9,099 bases of DNA, from the NCBI GenBank assembly GCA_023266245.1, contig JAHFRO010000020.1, forward strand, positions 39,036 through 48,134. Direction: 5' to 3'. Below are positions 1-7,300 of this stretch, piece after piece. The notes beneath the pieces are model-generated. The model saw nothing but the letters and a program-made list of their open reading frames with translations. It was not told where the DNA came from and ran no database searches. Numbering within the stretch: position 1 is the first letter of the stretch; each line of letters starts with the position of its first letter. Source of the stretch: Betaproteobacteria bacterium. GTDB lineage: Bacteria > Pseudomonadota > Gammaproteobacteria > Burkholderiales > SG8-41. The translations under genes and the position numbers were made by a program.

Positions 1-2
1 GG

Positions 3-3000
3 CTAGATGCGCTGTATCTTGCGCTCGCCGAGCGCAACGAGGCAGTGATCTATCCACTCGCCGGTCAGTTTCTCCTGCACCGAGTTCTGCTTGAGCCGCG
101 CCTCCAGCGCCGACCAGTCAACGTGATCGAGCGGCTGGTCCTGGTTGAAGCAGGAGAAGACGTAGTTCACCTTGCCGGTGGCGCGATCCACGTGCGGCTG
201 CAGGCACTGGGCGCAGATCTCCTTCATCATGCACTGCATCGGTGAGTTGATTGAGCCGATGCCGAAATGATGCGGCTTCAGATGCGGCTTGAGCACATCG
301 TGACGCGCCCGCGCCACCGCCGCCATCATCCGGTCCGAGCCGATGGCGATGAGGCGGTCAGCATCCTTGAACGCGATCGGCTGCCCGCCCAGCGCGCCGC
401 TGGCGTAGGCGTGCATGCCCTGCACGATGTTGCCGACGAAGGTCTTGTCCTGCAGCCGGTCGGGCGTGAAGCCGGGCTCCTCGTCGCAGCACCAAACCAC
501 TGCGTCGGAAGCCGCCTCGATCTCGGCTACCTTGTAACGGTCCATCATGTGCTTGTAGCCGGCGAAATAGAGCACCCGGCTTCCTGCGCGGCGCAGGCCC
601 TGACCGATCGAGAACAGCACGGCGTTGCCCAGTCCGCCGCCGGCGAGCACCACGGTTTCATTGGCGGGGATCTCGGTGGGCGTGCCGGTCGGACCCATCA
701 GCACCACCGGCTCGCCCGGCTTGAGCAGCACACACAGATCGGATGAACCGCCCATCTCGAGCACGATGATCGAGATCAGGCCTTGTTTCGGATCAACCCA
801 TGCGCCGGTCATCGCGAGACCTTCCATCGCCAGCCGGGTGCCATCAGCGCGCGGGGCCAGCGTTTCATGGTTCTGCAGTCGGTAGAACTGCCCTGGCCGG
901 AAGCGCCGCGCCGCGAGCGGCGCGCGCACCAACACTTCGACGATCAGAGGTGTGAGTCGAATTACCTCGTGTACGGTTGCGCGCAGCTCATCGTTGAGGT
1001 GCCCGATGAACTCGATGTCGGCAAGTGGTGATGCCGGCGCGATGCGCCCGAGCACGCGCGAAACGATCGGATAGCCCTGCCTGGCGCTGCCGATCGCCTT
1101 CACTACATTGCCGAAGTACGAGGGATGGACGTCGCCGAAATTGCTCATGAAGCGTCCGTCGGGGCGCTTCGACAACAGCACCCGAACCTCGCCCGGCTTG
1201 GAGATCGCCTTTTCCGGTGCCACCGGATTGCCGTTTTCATCGCACGCCTGTAAATAGCGGCCGTCGAGCTTGAAGTTGGCGGCGTCCTCGCGCGCCAGCA
1301 CCGTGTTGGGCTGCGTGCCGGCGGCGATCAGGATCGTTGTTGCCGGCAGCTCGGTCTGATTCACCTCGGTCCACTTTCCGTCCTCACCGCGCCGCCTCAC
1401 CGATACCCGCAGTGCGCGGGCCTGGCCGTATTCATCGACCTCGACCGCGAGCGGGGTGAGCCCCTCGGCGAAATGGATGCCCTCCTCCAGCGCCTTGTGC
1501 ACTTCCTCGTGATTCAACGTGTACGAGGGGCTGTCGATCAGCCGCTTGCGATAGGCGATGGTGACCCCGCCCCATGACTGCAGCAGCTCGAGAACACGCG
1601 GCTCACGTTCCTCGGCTACGGCGCGCATGCGCTCTCCGCGTATGGCGCGCGCATGGGCGAGGAACTCGTCGGCGATACTCCGCTCCTCTTCGCTCCACGC
1701 GATCCGCGCCGCGGCTTCGCCGTGCTCGCGCGCAAGCCGCTCGTAACGCCGCAGGAACTTCTCCACCTGCAGCGGGTAATAGGCGAGCGATTCAGTCGCG
1801 GTGTCGATCGCGGTCAGCCCGCCCCCGACCACTACCACGGGAAGCCTCAGCTGCATGTTGGCGACCGAATCCGTTTTGGCCGCGCCGGTGAGCTGCAGCG
1901 CCATCAGGAAATCCGAGGCAGCACGCACCCCGCGCGCGAGTCCATTCGGCAGGTCGAGTACCGTCGGCCGGCCGGCACCGATGGCAAGTGCCACATGATC
2001 GAAACCCATGGCAAAAGCTTCATCCGCAGTAAGCGTGCCGCCGAACCGCACCCCGCCGAACATCGCGAACTCCTGCCTGCGCTCGAGCAGCAGCCGCACT
2101 ACCTTGAGGAAGTTCTTGTCCCAGCGCACCGTGATCCCGTACTCCGCTACGCCGCCGAAACCCGCCATCACGCGCCGGTCCAGGGCTTCGTAGAGCTCGC
2201 GCACGTCGCGGATCGGTTGGAACGGCACGCGCCGGCCGTGCGCATCCACCCCGGAGATCTCGGCCGGCAGCGGCTCGATCTTGAGCCCGTCGATGCCGAC
2301 CACCGTGTGGCCCTCGTTCATCAGGTAGTGGGCCAGCGCGATCCCCGCCGGGCCTATGCCGGCGATCAGCACGCGCTTGCCGGTCGCGGGCTTGGGATAG
2401 GGCGCGCGCAGGTTGAGCGGGTTCCAGCGCGTGAGCAGCGAGTAGATCTCGAAGCCCCAGGGAAGCTCCAGCACGTCCTTGAGCGTGCGCGTTTCCGCCT
2501 GCGGGATGTCGACTGGCTCCTGCTTCTGGTAGATGCACGCCTTCATGCAGTCGTTGCAGATGCGGTGACCGGTGAGCGCGGCGAGCGGGTTGTCAACCGC
2601 GATGATGGCGAGCGCGCCGATCACCTGGCCTTCGGTCTTGGCCTTGTGAAACTCGGAGATCTTTTCTTCCAGCGGGCAGCCCGCAAGAATCTCGCCGAAC
2701 GGGCTTTTCTTGAACTCCGCCGCGCCGGCTGATTCGGGCGCTTTCTCCTTCAGGCCCTTCGAGCACGAGTCCTTGCCCTGCTCGTGGCACCAGATGCAGT
2801 AATGCGCCTCATCGAGGGCTCCCGTGAGATCGGTACCGGAGTCGGTTAGTTTGAAGCCCTCGCGCCGGCGCAGGTGCTCGCGCCCCAGGTGATGGACTTT
2901 GTACCCCCCCGATTTGTCGGTAACCACCGGCACCAGCTGCTGGTAGTCGAGCTTGGCCGGCGCCTTGAACAGCACGCCCGCGCGATGGCGTTTCCTCCCG

Positions 3001-3557
3001 GCGATGGACAGCGCAGCCCATGCCGCGTAGCGCAGCGCAGCGTCGAGTAGCGCACCGTGCGCCGCCTCGTTCTTCTGCCACACGGTGACATGCTGCGCGA
3101 AGGCAAGTTCGCTGAACGGCTCTCCAAACGCTTGCGCCAGCTCACCCTCCAGCGCGGCCCCGTCGAAGCGCTCCGCCTCGTCCGGCGTGAATTTGTGCAT
3201 CGCCTTGCGCTGTACGAACACCCGCTTGACGCTGTAGAGCGGCGCAAGCTCGTGATGCTTCGCCGCAGCGGCCTGGACCTCATCGGTGATGCCGAACAGT
3301 GCGGCGACAAAATCGTCGAGGTGCGGCGACAGGGCCAGCAGCAGATCGGATTCCTGCTTCGGTGCCAGCGTCTCGGGAGCGGCGCGGGCACGTGTGAGCT
3401 GCTTGTGCAGCGCAGCATCGCTCTGCGCCAGCGCATCAAGGTAACGCTGGTCCAGCCGCACCAGCCCGTCGCGACGATAGAGATCGTCGAGGGACAGGCA
3501 GGATTCCGGAACGGGAACGGTACTTGCAGTCACAACGAACGCCCAACGCGATGACAT
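3..3557 (-). CDS. Large fused iron-sulfur flavoprotein oxidoreductase (GltD/NfnB-like + PyrK/NfnA-like)
   Basis: Complete 1184-residue protein, ATG to TAG. Seen in order: residues 1-245, mostly helical-looking and unrecognised; a cysteine region (C254, C257, C265, C294, C334, C337, C341) resembling the [4Fe-4S] N-terminus of glutamate synthase small subunit/NfnB, including GCPLEEKI and an NPLAALTGHRIC stretch; an FAD Rossmann motif GIGPAG at 400-405; a second dinucleotide motif VVVVGGGLTAID at 574-585; GltD-like IAAGTQPN near 744-751; then a ferredoxin-reductase-like half with RPGQFYRL at 887-894, GGGLGNA at 973-979 and a C-terminal cluster C1109, C1115, C1118, C1136 as in PyrK/NfnA [2Fe-2S] domains. 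The family analogy implies a soluble cytoplasmic NAD(P)H oxidoreductase, perhaps an Nfn-type transhydrogenase using ferredoxin or another acceptor; the substrate is inferred, not shown. No signal peptide or membrane segment is seen. It stands apart from folD by 209 bases with its own candidate promoter. The ATG is the only methionine before residue 120 and lacks a Shine-Dalgarno. Domain assignment is firm; physiological role is unknown. Confidence 0.85.
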   Translation of the reverse strand: MSSRWAFVVTASTVPVPESCLSLDDLYRRDGLVRLDQRYLDALAQSDAALHKQLTRARAAPETLAPKQESDLLLALSPHLDDFVAALFGITDEVQAAAAKHHELAPLYSVKRVFVQRKAMHKFTPDEAERFDGAALEGELAQAFGEPFSELAFAQHVTVWQKNEAAHGALLDAALRYAAWAALSIAGRKRHRAGVLFKAPAKLDYQQLVPVVTDKSGGYKVHHLGREHLRRREGFKLTDSGTDLTGALDEAHYCIWCHEQGKDSCSKGLKEKAPESAGAAEFKKSPFGEILAGCPLEEKISEFHKAKTEGQVIGALAIIAVDNPLAALTGHRICNDCMKACIYQKQEPVDIPQAETRTLKDVLELPWGFEIYSLLTRWNPLNLRAPYPKPATGKRVLIAGIGPAGIALAHYLMNEGHTVVGIDGLKIEPLPAEISGVDAHGRRVPFQPIRDVRELYEALDRRVMAGFGGVAEYGITVRWDKNFLKVVRLLLERRQEFAMFGGVRFGGTLTADEAFAMGFDHVALAIGAGRPTVLDLPNGLARGVRAASDFLMALQLTGAAKTDSVANMQLRLPVVVVGGGLTAIDTATESLAYYPLQVEKFLRRYERLAREHGEAAARIAWSEEERSIADEFLAHARAIRGERMRAVAEEREPRVLELLQSWGGVTIAYRKRLIDSPSYTLNHEEVHKALEEGIHFAEGLTPLAVEVDEYGQARALRVSVRRRGEDGKWTEVNQTELPATTILIAAGTQPNTVLAREDAANFKLDGRYLQACDENGNPVAPEKAISKPGEVRVLLSKRPDGRFMSNFGDVHPSYFGNVVKAIGSARQGYPIVSRVLGRIAPASPLADIEFIGHLNDELRATVHEVIRLTPLIVEVLVRAPLAARRFRPGQFYRLQNHETLAPRADGTRLAMEGLAMTGAWVDPKQGLISIIVLEMGGSSDLCVLLKPGEPVVLMGPTGTPTEIPANETVVLAGGGLGNAVLFSIGQGLRRAGSRVLYFAGYKHMMDRYKVAEIEAASDAVVWCCDEEPGFTPDRLQDKTFVGNIVQGMHAYASGALGGQPIAFKDADRLIAIGSDRMMAAVARARHDVLKPHLKPHHFGIGSINSPMQCMMKEICAQCLQPHVDRATGKVNYVFSCFNQDQPLDHVDWSALEARLKQNSVQEKLTGEWIDHCLVALGERKIQRI

Positions 3558-3766
3558 CTTATAATTATATCAACCGATGTACTTATGCTTCATAACCGCC
3601 TGTTCTATGCATATACACCGCAGCCGGCTAGGCGCTACCGTAACGCGCTACGGCGCTGTGGGCACAGCCCGTGCCGTACAAGCAGTGGGTGCTGGGCACC
3701 CAGCTGTCTCAGCATTTTGTGCAATAATTCAGGCAGCTACTGCTGATCAGGTTGACCGGCCGGGAC
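3558..3766. other. Intergenic region with short inverted and direct repeats
   Basis: This 209-base gap separates folD from the large oxidoreductase gene. It contains a 7-bp inverted repeat TGGGTGC/GCACCCA with a 3-base loop (3686-3692 and 3696-3702), extendable by CAG/CTG across a one-base bulge (3683-3706). It also holds GCTGTG-GG-CACAGC just upstream (about 3654-3667) and two copies of CGCTAC in the 3630-3650 area. No U-tract follows the hairpin in the minus-strand direction, so it is not a standard intrinsic terminator. It may still aid termination after folD or act as an operator. No gene is supported here. Confidence 0.4.
3564..3569 (-). promoter_or_regulatory. Candidate -10 element for the large oxidoreductase gene
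   Basis: On the minus strand a perfect TATAAT ends six bases before the ATG at 3557, so the expected transcription start falls on the A of the start codon. It sits inside a 10-bp palindrome (TATAATTATA, 3560-3569) in an AT-rich patch of otherwise GC-rich DNA. The -35 is poor: at 18-bp spacing ATGAAG matches 3 of 6 consensus bases. No ribosome-binding site lies between it and the ATG. Either a leaderless promoter or a chance AT-rich stretch. Confidence 0.45.
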
Positions 3767-4630
3767 TCATACCGCCCGCGCAGCGGCGCTCCGTTCCGCA
3801 GCCTGCACCGTGTTGGCGATCACCATCGCCACTGTCATCGGCCCCACGCCGCCCGGCACCGGCGTGATCCATCCCGCGACGTTTTGCACCGCCGTGAAAT
3901 CCACATCGCCGGTGATGCCCCGCCCCGCCACACGATTGACGCCGACATCGATCACCGCCGCCCCCGGCTTCACCCTGTCGGCGGTAATCAGCCGCGGACG
4001 GCCCACTGCCACCACCAGGATGTCGGCACGACGCGTGTGTTGCCCGAGATCCGGCGTTCTGCTGTGGCAAACCGTCACGGTGGCACCGCGCGCCATCAAC
4101 ATCAGCGCCATCGGCTTGCCGACGATGGCGCTGCGTCCCACCACGACTGCTTCGCGGCCGTCGATCGGGATGCCGGCGCGCTCGAGCAAAGTGATTACGC
4201 CGCTCGGCGTGCACGGCTCGAACTGCGGATGCCCGGCAACCAGGGTCCCCAGGTTGTGCCAGGTCAGCCCGTCGACGTCTTTCTCCGGCGCTATGACCTT
4301 TGCGATGAGCCCGGCATCGAGATGCGCCGGCAGCGGCAGCTGCACCAGGATGCCGTGCACACGGGGATTGCGGTTGAGCTTCTCCAACGTCGCCAGCAAA
4401 ACGCTCTGCGGGCAATCGGCGGCCAAGGAGTGGACTTCGGAATAAACGCCGACTTCGTTGCAGGCCCGCACCTTGTTGCGGACATAGATCCTTGAGACGG
4501 GGTTGTCGCCGAGCTGGACCGCGGCCAGCCCAGGGCGCACGTTCAGCCGGCCGAGCGCGGCGACGCGTTCCTTGAGCTGGGCGTAGATTTCACGGGCGAC
4601 GGCCGCTCCGTCGAGTACTGTGGCGGCCAT
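3767..4630 (-). CDS. folD: Bifunctional methylenetetrahydrofolate dehydrogenase / methenyltetrahydrofolate cyclohydrolase
   Basis: 287 residues, the normal family length (about 285-290). FolD interconverts 5,10-methylene-THF, 5,10-methenyl-THF and 10-formyl-THF with NADP+, supplying one-carbon units for purines and formyl-methionine in the cytoplasm. Seen: the YxxxK catalytic pair Y49/K53 within YVRNKVRACNEVG, Q97 in GILVQLPLP, D120 in EKDVDG, the NADP-binding signature VVGRSAIVGKPMA at about 163-175, and the C-terminal PVPGGVGPMT. These match the E. coli catalytic residues with an offset of one. The start is well placed: MAATVLDG resembles usual FolD N-termini. No Shine-Dalgarno is visible; the ATG follows by three bases the stop of a decayed folD tail, so upstream control DNA seems to have been replaced. 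The region after D120 reads GLTWHNLG where many homologues have a GFHPxNxG pattern, a modest deviation. Probably co-transcribed after ftsB. Confidence 0.95.
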   Translation of the reverse strand: MAATVLDGAAVAREIYAQLKERVAALGRLNVRPGLAAVQLGDNPVSRIYVRNKVRACNEVGVYSEVHSLAADCPQSVLLATLEKLNRNPRVHGILVQLPLPAHLDAGLIAKVIAPEKDVDGLTWHNLGTLVAGHPQFEPCTPSGVITLLERAGIPIDGREAVVVGRSAIVGKPMALMLMARGATVTVCHSRTPDLGQHTRRADILVVAVGRPRLITADRVKPGAAVIDVGVNRVAGRGITGDVDFTAVQNVAGWITPVPGGVGPMTVAMVIANTVQAAERSAAARAV

Positions 4631-4633
4631 CGG

Positions 4634-4765
4634 TCAAACGCTGCGGCGATGCGGGACTCTTGGTTTCGGCATTCTGTTGGTGGCGTATCGTTCTGCGGCC
4701 GGCACAGTATTGCATATCAGCATGATCGCTGTCATCGGGCCGGCACCTCCTCCAACACCTGGAAG
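4634..4765 (-). pseudogene. Remnant 3' end of a second folD gene
   Basis: Minus-strand reading in a different frame from ftsB gives LPGVGGGAGPMTAIMLICNT followed by VPAAERY and a 16-residue tail to a TGA at 4634-4636. This is the FolD C-terminus (compare PVPGGVGPMTVAMVIANTVQ in the intact gene next door). Codon-by-codon over 4688-4747 I count 14 of 20 identical residues and 42 of 60 identical bases with the intact folD. There is no FolD sequence upstream: the frame runs into ftsB. So only about the last 40 codons of a divergent folD survive, with no start of their own. Its stop lies three bases before the intact folD ATG. Whether any translation occurs is unknown. Confidence 0.8.
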
Positions 4766-5016
4766 AATATTTCGTCTTGCTTGATCATGCCGAGCTCGCT
4801 GCGCGCCCGCTCCTCGATCGCTTCCAGCCCCACCTTGAGATCGCGCACCTCGGCATCGAGCGCGCTGTTGCGCGCCTGCAGGCGACGGTTCGTTTCGCGT
4901 TGCGTGCGGATTTGCTGGTCCACCTCCCACACTCTGAGCCAGCTGCCCTTGCCCAGCCAGAGCGGGTACTGGATCAGCAGGATCAGCACGGCCAGGAACA
5001 CGGTCAGCAGCTTCAT
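4732..5016 (-). CDS. ftsB: Cell division protein FtsB
   Basis: 94 residues against 103 in E. coli and roughly 90-115 in relatives. FtsB is a bitopic inner-membrane protein that pairs with FtsL through a coiled coil and binds FtsQ, helping activate septal peptidoglycan synthesis. Seen: a short cytoplasmic N-terminus, one membrane segment at about residues 3-21 ending in the family-typical QYPLWLGKGSW, a periplasmic coiled coil at about 30-65 (QQIRTQRETNRRLQARN), and the conserved ERARSELGM followed by DEIFFQVL. It follows eno by 42 bases, the standard proteobacterial placement. No good Shine-Dalgarno precedes the ATG. The last codons (about VLEEVPAR) and the TGA are read from DNA that in another frame is the folD remnant, so the native C-terminus may have been replaced. 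Confidence 0.95.
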   Translation of the reverse strand: MKLLTVFLAVLILLIQYPLWLGKGSWLRVWEVDQQIRTQRETNRRLQARNSALDAEVRDLKVGLEAIEERARSELGMIKQDEIFFQVLEEVPAR

Positions 5017-5040
5017 GGAGTGAAAACTTTAAACCTTAGA

Positions 5041-5058
5041 CGCCTCACCCCTCACGCC

Positions 5059-5061
<3 letters not shown>
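5041..5061. repeat. Three tandem 7-bp repeats overlapping the eno stop
   Basis: On the minus strand the units are TGAGGCG, TGAGGGG and TGAGGCG, exactly contiguous. The first TGA is the eno stop codon. The repeat fills half of the eno-ftsB gap. Its role is unknown; copy number could vary by replication slippage. Confidence 0.8.
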
Positions 5062-6342
<1,281 letters not shown>

Positions 6343-6347
6343 TGTTG

Positions 6348-6352
6348 TTCCT
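6348..6352 (-). promoter_or_regulatory. Ribosome-binding site of eno
   Basis: AGGAA on the minus strand, five bases before the ATG. It is the clearest Shine-Dalgarno in the window and fixes the eno start; the other genes here have weak or no such site. Confidence 0.7.
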
Positions 6353-6385
6353 GTTGTGTTCGATGGTTAAACCGTAATTTGATCT

Positions 6386-7222
6386 CTACAGCAGGCTCTC
6401 GGCGAAGCCGCGTTGCTTGACCATGGCATCGAGCGATTTCAGCGTCTCCAGCAGCGGTTTCATCAGCTTGAGCGGCCAGGCGTTGGGTCCGTCGGAGAGC
6501 GCCTGGTCGGGGTTGGGATGGGTCTCCATGAACAGTCCCGCGATCCCGCTCGCCACCGCCGCGCGCGCCAGCACCGGCACGAACTCGCGCTGGCCGCCGC
6601 TCGCGGTGCCCTGCCCGCCGGGCAGCTGCACCGAATGCGTGGCGTCGAACACCACCGGGCAGCCGGTATCGCGCATGATCATCAGCGAGCGCATGTCGGA
6701 GACCAGGTTGTTGTACCCGAACGAGACCCCGCGCTCGCATACCAGGATGTTGTCGCGCTGGCTCGCCGACTTCGCTTTTTCCACCACGTTTTTCATGTCG
6801 CCGGGGGCGAGAAACTGCCCCTTCTTGATGTTGACCGGCTTGCCGGTGGCGGCCACCGCGCAGATGAAATCGGTCTGCCGGCACAGGAACGCCGGCGTCT
6901 GCAGCACGTCCACCATCGCCGCCGTCGTCGCAATTTCGTCGAGCTCGTGCACGTCGGTCAAAACCGGCACACCGATTTGTTTCCTGACCTCACCTAAAAT
7001 CTCAAGACCTTTATCTATCCCTAAGCCTCGAAAGGACTTTATTGATGTTCTATTTGCCTTGTCGTAGGACGACTTGTAAATGAAAGGCACTCCGACCGCT
7101 CGGCAGATCTCCTTCAGGGTGCCAGCCGTGTCCAGCGCCAGCTGGCGCGATTCCACCACGCACGGGCCCGCTATCAAGAACAGCGGCTGGTCGAGTCCGG
7201 CTTTGAACCCGCAGAGTTCCAT
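6386..7222 (-). CDS. kdsA: 3-deoxy-D-manno-octulosonate 8-phosphate synthase, metal-dependent type
   Basis: 278 residues from the chosen ATG, the usual length. KdsA condenses phosphoenolpyruvate with arabinose 5-phosphate to KDO-8-phosphate for the lipopolysaccharide inner core, in the cytoplasm. Seen: IAGPCVVES at 17-25, the SYDKANR substrate loop at 52-58, TDVHE at 89-93, AFLCRQTD at 111-118, KKGQFLAP at 133-140, DATHSVQLPGG at 193-203 and METHPNPDQALSDGPN at 232-247. Cys21 takes the place of Asn26 of E. coli KdsA and, with H196, E233 and D244, forms the metal site of class II enzymes such as that of Aquifex. An in-frame GTG at 7288 would add 22 residues, but these are low-complexity Pro/Ala/Arg and the ATG form starts like relatives (MELCGF). 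The ribosome-binding site is weak. Residues 48-84 are encoded by an AT-rich tract unlike the rest of the gene. Confidence 0.96.
   Translation of the reverse strand: MELCGFKAGLDQPLFLIAGPCVVESRQLALDTAGTLKEICRAVGVPFIYKSSYDKANRTSIKSFRGLGIDKGLEILGEVRKQIGVPVLTDVHELDEIATTAAMVDVLQTPAFLCRQTDFICAVAATGKPVNIKKGQFLAPGDMKNVVEKAKSASQRDNILVCERGVSFGYNNLVSDMRSLMIMRDTGCPVVFDATHSVQLPGGQGTASGGQREFVPVLARAAVASGIAGLFMETHPNPDQALSDGPNAWPLKLMKPLLETLKSLDAMVKQRGFAESLL
6971..7081. other. Low-GC tract inside kdsA
   Basis: Counting bases 6971-7080 gives 44 G/C of 110 (40%), against 40 of 60 (67%) just left and 42 of 60 (70%) at 7091-7150. In the kdsA frame it covers residues 48-84 and uses AGA, ACA, TCA, ATA (twice), TTA (twice), AGG, AAA and CAA, choices rare elsewhere in this window. 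The reading frame and conserved motifs are intact. Probably a short recombination patch from a lower-GC donor. Confidence 0.75.
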
Positions 7223-7300
7223 GGCTTCAGCAGGAGGTTCCGCGCTGGGCAACGGTGGCGCCGAATGCGATCGCCGTCGGTGTGGCACAGTGCATGGCCA

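Noticed and set aside
1653..2732. A 359-codon open frame on the plus strand opposite the large oxidoreductase
   Set aside because: Same shadow effect; low-complexity composition, no ribosome-binding site and no family resemblance.
3683..3706. Hairpin downstream of folD as an intrinsic terminator
   Set aside because: The stem is decent (7 bp plus 3 across a bulge), but no run of U follows in the folD transcript direction; kept only as an inverted repeat.
3577..3867. Plus-strand open frame spanning the folD-oxidoreductase gap
   Set aside because: It overlaps the 3' end of folD antisense, has no Shine-Dalgarno and its product is compositionally random; no divergent gene is supported.
7223..7288. 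GTG-initiated 22-residue extension of KdsA
   Set aside because: The extra residues are Arg/Pro/Ala-rich and unlike KdsA N-termini; the ATG at 7222 gives the usual length.
7227..7295. Short minus-strand frame (22 codons, MHCATPTAIAFG...) in the pyrG-kdsA gap as a leader peptide
   Set aside because: No ribosome-binding site, no regulatory codon run and no paired terminator/antiterminator structure.
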